Shown: in pieces, positions 6,580 to 12,500 of the stretch | How the letters are laid out: every line of letters begins with the position of its first letter | Numbering within the stretch: the first letter of the stretch is position 1 | Assembly: GCA_016210785.1 (NCBI GenBank) | Contig: JACQTN010000205.1 | Location: 1-17,166 of the forward strand | Length of the DNA stretch: 17,166 nucleotides | Reading direction: 5' to 3' | Origin: Armatimonadota bacterium | GTDB lineage: Bacteria > Sysuimicrobiota > Sysuimicrobiia > Sysuimicrobiales > JACQTN01 | Program-made: the position numbers and the translations under genes | The notes under the pieces: generated by a model | What the model was told of the DNA's origin: nothing | Seen by the model: only the letters and a program-made list of their open reading frames with translations | Database searches by the model: none

Positions 6580-6815
6580 CGGGTCCGACGTCCTCCCCAA
6601 TCGAGTTCTTCAATCAACCCGGTCCCGACTTCCGCTCTCGCTTCGAGAATTCCGGCGATGAACGAGAAAGGCAGATCAGGATTGTCCTCTGCGATCATGG
6701 CGATCTCCAGGTAGCGGCGAGCCTGGTCGCTCGGCGACCGATGCTGCCCTTTCGCCCGTGCCTGAAGGGCACGCTTGAGTTTCTCGTCAATTCGGATGTT
6801 CAGAGCCGAAGTCAC
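6576..6815 (-). CDS. Ribbon-helix-helix (CopG/ParD-like) antitoxin
   Basis: 79 residues. The GTG start at 6815 is preferred over an in-frame upstream ATG at 6845 because GGGAGGTGG lies just before it, and because the 6845 start would place the -10 and operator inside the gene. TSALNIRIDEKLKRALQARA is the beta strand plus helix A of an RHH DNA-binding domain, and SPSDQARRYLEIAM is helix B. The C-terminal ~40 residues (DLPFSFIAGILEARAEVGTG and onward) would be the flexible toxin-wrapping part. RHH antitoxins bind as dimers to palindromes in their own promoter; such a palindrome is present 23 nt upstream (6838-6856). It overlaps the toxin start by 4 nt. Confident TA antitoxin; the subfamily name is not secure. 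Confidence 0.85.
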   Translation of the reverse strand: MTSALNIRIDEKLKRALQARAKGQHRSPSDQARRYLEIAMIAEDNPDLPFSFIAGILEARAEVGTGLIEELDWGGRRTR

Positions 6816-6835
6816 CGCCCCCACCTCCCGGTGAC

Positions 6836-6864
6836 ATTGTAACACAATGTGTTACACCAGCCAA
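6836..6864 (-). promoter_or_regulatory. Sigma-70-type promoter of the RHH/RelE toxin-antitoxin operon
   Basis: On the minus strand, TTGGCT (plus 6859-6864, 4 of 6 matches to TTGACA) and TACAAT (plus 6836-6841, 5 of 6 matches to TATAAT) are separated by exactly 17 bp. The start of transcription would fall about 10-15 nt before the GTG at 6815, leaving room for the GGGAGGTGG Shine-Dalgarno. The spacer and -10 are occupied by a perfect palindrome. Confidence 0.7.
6838..6856. promoter_or_regulatory. Perfect 19-bp palindrome, likely TA operator
   Basis: TGTAACACA (6838-6846), one central base, TGTGTTACA (6848-6856): a 9+1+9 perfect palindrome covering the spacer and part of the -10 of the TA promoter. 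RHH antitoxins bind this kind of symmetric site, so autorepression by the antitoxin or toxin-antitoxin complex is the natural reading. It is too short-looped to be a terminator and has no T-tail. Confidence 0.75.
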
Positions 6865-6900
6865 GCTCCAGGGTGTATGCGAGGAACCACCGCCGTCCGA

Positions 6901-6951
6901 GAAAACCAAGCGCCGGAGGCCCGGGCTGTTGCTCGTACACTCCGGCGCTTG
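6901..6951 (-). terminator. Rho-independent terminator of the class I aminotransferase gene
   Basis: CTCCGGCGCTTG (6940-6951) and CAAGCGCCGGAG (6907-6918) form a perfect 12-bp stem with a 21-nt loop. On the minus strand the stem is followed by GTTTTC (plus 6901-6906). It lies ~30 bp past the stop at 6981-6983 and insulates the TA promoter next to it. Confidence 0.75.
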
Positions 6952-6980
6952 CCGCCAAACCGACCGACAGAACGCCTTGT

Positions 6981-8189
6981 CTACGCCGTCCGCGCCGCCC
7001 CCAGCATCTTCCCCACCACCGGCCCGATGCGCCGGCCCAGGTCCTGCAGCACGTCCATCGGCTTGATCAACCCGACCCGCAGGTATCCCTCGCCCAGCGA
7101 TCCGAAGAAGGTCCCGGGCCAGATGAACCCCCGGGCCTCCTTGAGGATGGCCTCCGAGACCTCATAGGCCGGCCGGCCGGTGCGGCGGATGTCGATCATC
7201 CCCACGAACGCGGCGGGCGCCGGCTTCTGGGGCAGGCCCATCTTCGTCCAGGCGTCATACCAGAACGCGCGGCGCTCGCCGTAGGTCCGGTACACCTCGT
7301 CGTAGTACGGCTTCGCCGCGTCGGACAGTGCCGCCACGGCGCCCCACTGGTTGGGGGTGCTGGAGGTCATGGTTAGCGCGTACTTCATCTTGTGCAGCGC
7401 CGGCGCCAGCCACTTGGGCGCGGCGACCCACCCCAGGCGCCAGCCCGTCATGCAGTAGGACTTGGAGAAGCCATGAATGGTGACCACGCGCTCTTCCGAT
7501 CCCGGCAACGACGCCATGCTGACGTGCGTGCGGCCGTCGTACACGTACCGCTCAAAGAGTTCGTCGGGCAACATCAGGATGTTGTGCCTGTGCGCGATGT
7601 CCAGGAACGCCTGCAGCGTCTCCTTCCGGTAGACTGCCGCGGTGGGGTTGCCGGGGTTGGCGAAGATGAAGGCCCTGGTGCGCGGCGTGATACGCTTCTC
7701 CACCTCCGCGGGGTCGGGCTCCCACAGGTCGTCGCCGCGGGTGGGCACGAAGACCGGCCTGCCCCGCGCGGCGACGATGTTGTTCACGTGCCCGCCGTAG
7801 TAGGGATCGGTGGTCAGCACCTCGTCGCCAGGTTCCAGGATCGTCTGAAAGACGATGGTCGCCGCCTCGGCGCTGCCGTTGGTGATGATGACCTGCGTGT
7901 CGGGGTCGACGGTGAACCCGTTCTCCCGGCCGTGCTTCTGGGCGATGGCCGCGCGCAGGCTGGGCACGCCGCCGTGAGAGTAGTGGGTCTTGCCGCCGCG
8001 AAACGCCTCCACGGCCGCCTCCACCGCCACCGGCGCCGCGGTTAGGTCCGGGTCGCCGGAGTTCAGGTTGACCACGTCCTTGATCTCCGCGGCCAGCTTG
8101 AGCAGCGCGGCGCGCTGGCCGGGGGGCCCGTCGCGGCCCGACATCTCCTTGTCGATGCGGGGTGAGATGAAACGCTCGGCGAGACTCAT
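6981..8189 (-). CDS. Class I/II PLP-dependent aminotransferase (fold type I)
   Basis: 402 residues. The ATG at 8189 is preceded by AGGAGGAG. Conserved sites: NLNSGDPDLT near residue 41, NPGNPT (residues 178-183, Asn181 at the PLP O3'), D209 in PDELFERYVY (pyridine nitrogen), the Schiff-base Lys243 in FSKSYCMTGWRLGW with Arg251, and a C-terminal GYLRVGL whose Arg binds the substrate carboxylate. This is the aspartate aminotransferase-like family (AspC/AruH/KBL-like branch); substrates cannot be read from sequence. Upstream there is only a -10-like TATGAT (minus strand, about 8216-8221) without a clear -35. It is followed by a good terminator. It may serve a local pathway with the GalB-like and DegT genes, but an intergenic hairpin cluster separates it from them, so they may be independent transcripts. 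Confidence 0.92.
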   Translation of the reverse strand: MSLAERFISPRIDKEMSGRDGPPGQRAALLKLAAEIKDVVNLNSGDPDLTAAPVAVEAAVEAFRGGKTHYSHGGVPSLRAAIAQKHGRENGFTVDPDTQVIITNGSAEAATIVFQTILEPGDEVLTTDPYYGGHVNNIVAARGRPVFVPTRGDDLWEPDPAEVEKRITPRTRAFIFANPGNPTAAVYRKETLQAFLDIAHRHNILMLPDELFERYVYDGRTHVSMASLPGSEERVVTIHGFSKSYCMTGWRLGWVAAPKWLAPALHKMKYALTMTSSTPNQWGAVAALSDAAKPYYDEVYRTYGERRAFWYDAWTKMGLPQKPAPAAFVGMIDIRRTGRPAYEVSEAILKEARGFIWPGTFFGSLGEGYLRVGLIKPMDVLQDLGRRIGPVVGKMLGAARTA

Positions 8190-8312
8190 GCGTCACTCCT
8201 CCTCGCGGACTGGTATCATAATGCGGGCCGTGGGACCCCATTTGGGCCAGCGCTTCGGTCATGCGCAGGACCGGCTTCGCCGAGTCCGAGCATCACCTGT
8301 GGCCCGCGACCT

Positions 8313-8359
8313 CCCACCGTCGCCGGTGGGGGTTATGGGGGAGGTGAAGGACCTCCCCC
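8313..8359. repeat. Two tandem perfect stem-loops in the aminotransferase/GalB-like intergenic region
   Basis: Stem A: CCCACCG (8313-8319) with CGGTGGG (8324-8330), 4-nt loop. Stem B: GGGGGAGGT (8337-8345) with ACCTCCCCC (8351-8359), loop GAAGG. They lie between the start of the aminotransferase (8189) and the stop of the GalB-like gene (8417), next to a third, longer stem-loop. There is no coding sequence here. The cluster resembles REP-type or mRNA-stabilising structures, but I can see only one copy in this window. Confidence 0.6.
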
Positions 8360-8377
8360 GTCCGGACACATGGTGAA

Positions 8378-8406
8378 GGGTGGAGTGGCGAAAAGCCACT
8401 CCACCC
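8378..8406 (-). terminator. 12-bp perfect hairpin downstream of the GalB-like gene
   Basis: GGGTGGAGTGGC (8378-8389) pairs perfectly with GCCACTCCACCC (8395-8406) around GAAAA. It starts 10 bp after the stop of the minus-strand GalB-like gene. The minus-strand tail is only TTCACC, so it is a weak intrinsic terminator or a 3'-end stabilising hairpin. Confidence 0.5.
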
Positions 8407-8416
8407 AACCTTGAGG

Positions 8417-9151
8417 CTAAGGGAACATCCGGCCCACCCACGGCGTGTACCGCTGGTAGGCTTCCGCGAACTTGATCTCCGGGTTGCCCGCCAGGTAGGC
8501 GGCCTGAGTGGCCCGCGCCACCGCCCGGGCCCGGTACCGCTCCACGTGGTAGGGCTGCACCCTGTACTCCGCCACCGCCTGCAACTTCCTCTCCATGACG
8601 TCGGTGATGTCGATGAACGTGTCTGGCACGAACCCCGTGACCTCTGGCATGGGCTGCGTGGGCTCGAACGCCAGGATCTGGGTGGGCGGGACTATGGGCA
8701 GGTCGGGCTCCACGCCGGCCAGCGTGGCATAGTACGCCGCCTCCAGCGCTGCCTGACACGCGGTGGCGTGGTCGGGGTTGTAGGGCTCGTGCTTGGGGTG
8801 GGTCAGGATGACGCGCGGCCGGAACTTGCGGATCTCCCTCACGATGGCCATGATGCGGTCCCGGTCAAAGGTGAGAGGCTGATCGGGATAGTCGAAGAAG
8901 GCGATCTCCACACCCAGGATGGCCGCCGCGGCCTGCGCCTCCTTGCGCCGGATCTCCGCCACCTCGGCCTCCGTGGTCTTGCCCTTGCGCTGGAGCCACA
9001 TCTCGTTGGACTCGCCGCGGGCGCCCAGGCTCTGCACCAGCACGCGCACCGCCGCGCCGGACGCCGTGGCGCGGGCGATGGCGCCGCCGGCGCGGATGGC
9101 GAAGTCCGCCGCGTGCGCGCTTACCACCAGAATGCGGTCCTGCGATGCCAC
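8417..9151 (-). CDS. PIG-L superfamily protein of the 4-oxalomesaconate hydratase (GalB) type
   Basis: 244 residues, GTG start at 9151 with GGGAGG upstream. The fold is that of PIG-L/LmbE/MshB zinc enzymes: VVSAHAADFAIRAGGAIA (residues 10-27), LTHPKHEPYNPDH (117-128). The classic deacetylase motif is AHPDDE; here it is AHAAD, so the zinc ligands His13, Asp16 and probably His128 remain, but the catalytic base Asp (position 15) is Ala. AH-S/A-ADF with ARGES and AFEPTQP is how I remember Pseudomonas GalB, the zinc-dependent 4-oxalomesaconate hydratase of gallate degradation, so a hydratase-like rather than deacetylase role is likelier. No other gallate-pathway genes are visible, so its substrate here is open. 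It is flanked by a hairpin at its 3' end and a REP-like pair at its 5' end. Confidence 0.82.
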   Translation of the reverse strand: MASQDRILVVSAHAADFAIRAGGAIARATASGAAVRVLVQSLGARGESNEMWLQRKGKTTEAEVAEIRRKEAQAAAAILGVEIAFFDYPDQPLTFDRDRIMAIVREIRKFRPRVILTHPKHEPYNPDHATACQAALEAAYYATLAGVEPDLPIVPPTQILAFEPTQPMPEVTGFVPDTFIDITDVMERKLQAVAEYRVQPYHVERYRARAVARATQAAYLAGNPEIKFAEAYQRYTPWVGRMFP

Positions 9152-9176
9152 CGGGTGGCCTCCCTTCGTCTCTCGC

Positions 9177-9258
9177 CCGCTCGTCCTGGGCGCTGTCGAA
9201 AGACGAGCGGAAACCGCTCACCACGATCCACGCGTTTCGACAGGCTCAGTGCGAAACG
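9177..9258. repeat. REP-like pair of stem-loops in inverted orientation
   Basis: Stem 1: CCGCTCGTC (9177-9185) with GACGAGCGG (9202-9210), loop containing CTGTCGAAA. Stem 2: CGTTTCG (9233-9239) with CGAAACG (9252-9258), loop ACAGGCTCAGTG. The sequence TGTCGAAA (9194-9201) reappears inverted as TTTCGACA (9235-9242). This resembles the widespread extragenic 'CTTCGACAGGCTCAG' repeats of high-GC bacteria, placed in the 129-bp gap between two minus-strand genes. Copy number cannot be judged from one window. Confidence 0.65.
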
Positions 9259-9280
9259 GAAGATACGCGGTCGTCGACAG

Positions 9281-10471
9281 TTACGCGGTGGTCAGCGCCT
9301 TCTTCTTGAAGAACGCCTTGACGTGGTCCACCACGTAGGCGACGTCATCCTCCGTCATCTGCGGGTAGATGGGCAGCGACAGGACCTCCCGCGCCAGCCG
9401 CTCCGCCACGGGCAGCGAGCCCTCCTTCATCCCCGGCTGCGTGCGGTAGGGCTCATCGAGATGCAGTGGGGTCGGGTAGTGAATGTTCGTCCGGATGCCC
9501 TGCGCATCCAGATAGGGGCGCAGCGTTGCCCGGTGCGGGGTGACCACCTCGAAGCGCACGTAGGAGTGGTCGGCCCACGGGCGCTCCGCGGGAACCTGGA
9601 CGGGCAGGTCGGCGTCTTTGAGCATCTCCTTGTACAGGGCCGCGTACTTCTTGCGCGCCCGGATCCACTCGGGAAGCAACCGCAGTTGCACGCGGGCGAT
9701 GGCGGAGAGGATCTCGGACTGGCGGTAGTTGAATCCGACCCCGTCGTGGATGACCTGGTAGGCGGGATCGGGCGCCTTGTTCCCTGCGTGGAACCGCTCG
9801 CCGCGGGCGTGGTTGGCCAGGGTAAACACCCGGCGCACCTTCGCCTCGTCAAACGAACCGACCGCCCCGCCCTCGCCGCCGCACGTCATGGCCTTGTTCT
9901 GCACGAAACTGTAGCAGCCCATCTGCCCCAGCGTGCCCACGGGGCGTCCCTTGTACCGGGCGCCGATGGACTGGCAGGCGTCCTCGATCAGCAGCAGGTT
10001 GTGCCTGCGCGCCAGCTCCAGGAGAGGGTCCAGGTCCGCGGGGTGTCCGGCCGTGTGCACCGGCATGATGGCCCGCGTGCGCGGGGTGATGGCCGCGGCC
10101 ACGGACCTGGAGTCCATGTTGTAGATGTCCGGCTCCACGTCTACGAAGACGGGCGTGGCTCCCACCAGGGAGACGCAGTGGGCGACGCTGCTGAAGGTGT
10201 TGGCGGGCACGATGACCTCGTCGCCCGGCCCGACCTCGTACGCCGCCCAGGCCAGGTGCATGGCCGCGGTGCCGTTGGCCACGTTGGCCACGCGAGGGCG
10301 CCGGCCGTCGGGCCCGACCAGGAACGCGCCGAACTCCTCCTCCAGAGCCTTGCCCTCCGCTTCCTCGGTGGGGGTGGTGCGGATGTAGTGGCCGGAATCG
10401 ATCACACGGCAGGCCACGTCCTTCATCTCCTGCGTGACGACGGGTTTGAAACCGACGATGCGCTTTGCCAC
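9281..10471 (-). CDS. DegT/DnrJ/EryC1/StrS-family aminotransferase (canonical active site)
   Basis: 396 residues from the GTG at 10471, chosen because GGAGGAGGGA lies just upstream and because VAKRIVGFKPVVT is where family homology begins; longer in-frame starts have no support. This PLP enzyme family usually transaminates keto-sugars, often nucleotide-linked. Visible residues: ANGTAAMHLA (PLP phosphate), IVPANTFSS, D164 in LLIEDACQSIGA (pyridine N1), K193 in SFVQNKAMTCGGEGGAV (Schiff base), and FNYRQSEILSAI late in the protein. All catalytic positions are intact. It is divergent from the substrate-binding-protein gene (293 bp between starts), and a second, atypical family member lies at 12501. 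The local context suggests a pathway for an imported amino-sugar or peptide-like compound, by inference only. Confidence 0.92.
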   Translation of the reverse strand: MAKRIVGFKPVVTQEMKDVACRVIDSGHYIRTTPTEEAEGKALEEEFGAFLVGPDGRRPRVANVANGTAAMHLAWAAYEVGPGDEVIVPANTFSSVAHCVSLVGATPVFVDVEPDIYNMDSRSVAAAITPRTRAIMPVHTAGHPADLDPLLELARRHNLLLIEDACQSIGARYKGRPVGTLGQMGCYSFVQNKAMTCGGEGGAVGSFDEAKVRRVFTLANHARGERFHAGNKAPDPAYQVIHDGVGFNYRQSEILSAIARVQLRLLPEWIRARKKYAALYKEMLKDADLPVQVPAERPWADHSYVRFEVVTPHRATLRPYLDAQGIRTNIHYPTPLHLDEPYRTQPGMKEGSLPVAERLAREVLSLPIYPQMTEDDVAYVVDHVKAFFKKKALTTA

Positions 10472-10764
10472 GGAAGTCCCTCCTCCGCCGGCGGGATCCA
10501 TCGTGCGGGACCACGCGGGAACGTGAGATGTGAAGACGACGATTAACAATCAATTCCGTGCCGGGCCACGTTCTTCCTCTTACTCTCGAGTATTTTCCCT
10601 CGGGAGCGGGTGCGCGGATGCGCCCAGAGGCGGGGCGACGGCCGGGGCTGCCCCGCGAGCAGGAGATACCTTGCCTCCCGGCGAACCCCAGGACCCGTCG
10701 CGCCAGTCTCCCTCACCGCCGACTCCGGGAGCTCAGCACAGAGACCGCCAGGGAGGTGTTCCAT
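10472..10764. other. Divergent intergenic region between the DegT and substrate-binding-protein genes
   Basis: No gene is supported here. It must carry the promoter(s) of both divergent units, but I see no convincing -35/-10 pair. The left part is AT-richer (around ATTAACAATCAATTCC, 10542-10557). A short stem GCGGGGC (10630-10636)/GCCCCGC (10650-10656) lies further right. The plus-strand frame of the downstream gene is open back to 10558, but the GGGAGGTG at 10751-10758 and the signal peptide place its start at 10765. No T-box or other riboswitch signature was found. Confidence 0.5.
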
Positions 10765-12300
10765 ATGGGCAAGCTCCGCACGCGTATGCCGGCGTCCCGC
10801 ATGCTCCTCGCCTTCCTCACCGTCATCGCGCTGGCGGTGACCGTCTATGCCCCCGCCGCGATGACCGGTCCCCGCGAGAAGGTTCTCAAGATGAGCTGGT
10901 ACTCCGACATCGTGACGCTGGACCCCATCAAGATCGTCACCAATCCCGACTGGCCCACGGTCCTCAGCATCTACAACGGGCTCGTCCGGTACGTCCCCGG
11001 CAAGGCCGACCTGGAACCTGACCTGGCCACGCGCTGGACGCTGAGCCCTGATGGTCTGACCTACACCTTCTCCCTGCGCAAGGGCGTGAAGTTCCACAAG
11101 GGGTTCGGCGAGTTCACCGCGGAGGACGTGAAGTTCAGCTACGAGCGGGCCGCCGATCGCCGGGCCGGGTCCCGCTTCGCGCCGCAGGTGCAGATCATCA
11201 AGCAGATCGAGATCGTCGATCCGTACACCGTGAAGTTCCACATGAAGGAGCCCTACGTGGACTTCCTGCACGCGGTGGCGGCGTTCCGGCCCGGCCTGAT
11301 CATCAGCAAGAGGGGCTTCGAGGCCGTGGGCGCCGAGAAGATCGGCTACAACCCGATCGGTACCGGCGCCTACATGCTGGAGAGCTACCAGAAGGGCGAG
11401 AAGCTGATCTTCCGAGCCAACCCCGACTACTTCCGCGGTAAGCCGCGTATCGACCGGGTGGAGGTGCAGATCATCCCGGAGGAGATGGTGTCGGTGCTGG
11501 CCATGCGCCGCGGCCAGATCCACTACACGTACCTGCGCACCTCCGAGGCGCTGCGCATGGCGCAGATGGCGGACCTGCAGGTCACGGCCACGCCCGTGTA
11601 CGGGTCGAAGCTCATGTGGATGAACATCCGCAAGAAGCCCTTCGACAACGTCCTGATCCGCCGCGCCCTGGCCTACGCCATTAATCGAAAAGAGCTGGTG
11701 AACACGGTGATGAAGGGCCAGGCCACCACCGAGAAGATGTGGAGCGCGATCCCACCCGGGGTCTTCGGCCACACCGATGACGTCCCCAAGTACGATTACA
11801 ACCCGGAGCGGGCGAAGCAGCTGCTGCGGGAGGCGGGCTACCCCAACGGCATCGACTTCGCCGTCCAGTTCCGCAAGGCGGACCGCCCCGCCATGGAAGC
11901 GGTCCACTCCTACTGGAACGCGGTGGGCGCGCGGGCCAAGCTGGAGGAGATGGAACACGCGGCGATGTCCGCGCTGGAGGCCACCGATGACTGGACGGTG
12001 GTCCTGACCGGCCCCACGCGGGTGGCGCCCGACCAGTTCCTGGCCTACTACCACTCCACCAGCCAGCCCAAGTACTACGGGCTCATCGACAACACGATCG
12101 AGGCCCAGCGGCGCGAGGTCAACCCCGACAAGCGCAAGCAGCTCCTTGGCCAGATCCAGAAGAAGATCAACGAGGACGTGCCGTCCTTCCCCATCTACCG
12201 GGCGCTGTACGTGACCGTCACGCGCTCGGAAGTGACGGGCGACGTGCCCAACACCCACTTCTGGCTGTGGTACTGGGAGGTCATGGACATCAAGTCGTGA
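10765..12300 (+). CDS. ABC transporter substrate-binding protein, family 5 (DppA/OppA-like)
   Basis: 511 residues from the ATG at 10765 (GGGAGGTG at 10751-10758). A Sec signal peptide is clear: basic GKLRTRMPASR, hydrophobic MLLAFLTVIALAVTV, then YAPAA-M as the probable cleavage site near residue 32. There is no lipobox cysteine, so the protein is predicted soluble or periplasmic rather than a lipoprotein. The SBP_bac_5 body follows: LEPDLATRWTLSPDGLTYTF, GVKFHKGFGEFTAEDVKFSYE (near residues 107-127), NPIGTGAYMLESYQKGE, RRALAYAINRKELV, YNPERAKQLLREAGYPNG. Family members deliver di-/oligopeptides, nickel, opines or sugars to DppBC-type permeases. Those permeases follow at 13737-15543, with a DegT-family gene between. 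The substrate is unknown. Confidence 0.93.
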   Translation: MGKLRTRMPASRMLLAFLTVIALAVTVYAPAAMTGPREKVLKMSWYSDIVTLDPIKIVTNPDWPTVLSIYNGLVRYVPGKADLEPDLATRWTLSPDGLTYTFSLRKGVKFHKGFGEFTAEDVKFSYERAADRRAGSRFAPQVQIIKQIEIVDPYTVKFHMKEPYVDFLHAVAAFRPGLIISKRGFEAVGAEKIGYNPIGTGAYMLESYQKGEKLIFRANPDYFRGKPRIDRVEVQIIPEEMVSVLAMRRGQIHYTYLRTSEALRMAQMADLQVTATPVYGSKLMWMNIRKKPFDNVLIRRALAYAINRKELVNTVMKGQATTEKMWSAIPPGVFGHTDDVPKYDYNPERAKQLLREAGYPNGIDFAVQFRKADRPAMEAVHSYWNAVGARAKLEEMEHAAMSALEATDDWTVVLTGPTRVAPDQFLAYYHSTSQPKYYGLIDNTIEAQRREVNPDKRKQLLGQIQKKINEDVPSFPIYRALYVTVTRSEVTGDVPNTHFWLWYWEVMDIKS

Positions 12301-12330
12301 CGCGTGTGGTGGCCGCTGCGTGAGAGCCGT

Positions 12331-12365
12331 GGGCCCCGCGCCACGCGGCGTGAGGCGCGGGGCCC
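12331..12365 (+). terminator. 12-bp perfect GC-rich hairpin after the substrate-binding-protein gene
   Basis: GGGCCCCGCGCC (12331-12342) pairs perfectly with GGCGCGGGGCCC (12354-12365) around an 11-nt loop, 30 bp after the stop. There is no T-tract, so it may be a partial terminator or an mRNA 3'-end barrier. Such hairpins commonly keep the binding-protein mRNA more abundant than the downstream permease mRNA. Confidence 0.55.
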
Positions 12366-12423
12366 GGCCGGTGTGGCGGGCGCCTCGAAGCGGCGTGATC
12401 CTGTGGCGGGACGGGCGTGACGG

Positions 12424-12494
12424 TGACCCCTCCGAAATCTCTGCAGGGGCCCCCGCGTCAGGATTGAAAATCTACAGAGATTTCGGAGGGGTCA
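12424..12494 (+). promoter_or_regulatory. 20-bp perfect inverted repeat enclosing the ribosome-binding site of the downstream DegT gene
   Basis: TGACCCCTCCGAAATCTCTG (12424-12443) is exactly complementary to CAGAGATTTCGGAGGGGTCA (12475-12494), with a 31-nt spacer. The right arm contains GGAGGGG (12485-12491), the Shine-Dalgarno for the ATG at 12501. As RNA, the hairpin would bury this site and so could block translation until it is opened. As DNA, the 71-bp unit could instead be a miniature inverted-repeat element. No intact transposase or obvious target duplication is seen: flanking bases are CGG on the left and GTG on the right. Confidence 0.8.
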
Positions 12495-12500
12495 GTGCAG

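Noticed and set aside
8411..10546. 711-codon plus-strand open frame opposite the GalB-like and DegT genes
   Set aside because: Low-complexity R/H/G/V-rich translation with no family features; the minus-strand genes explain the region fully.
10558..10764. In-frame N-terminal extension of the substrate-binding protein
   Set aside because: The extension is Arg/Pro-rich without family similarity; GGGAGGTG and the signal peptide fix the start at 10765.
10472..10764. Riboswitch or T-box leader before the importer operon
   Set aside because: Searched by eye for T-box and common riboswitch core motifs; only short GC stems of no diagnostic value are present.
12455..12474. CRISPR-repeat-like GGATTGAAAATC inside the inverted-repeat spacer
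   Set aside because: It occurs once, without regularly spaced copies; resemblance to ATTGAAA-type repeats is coincidental.
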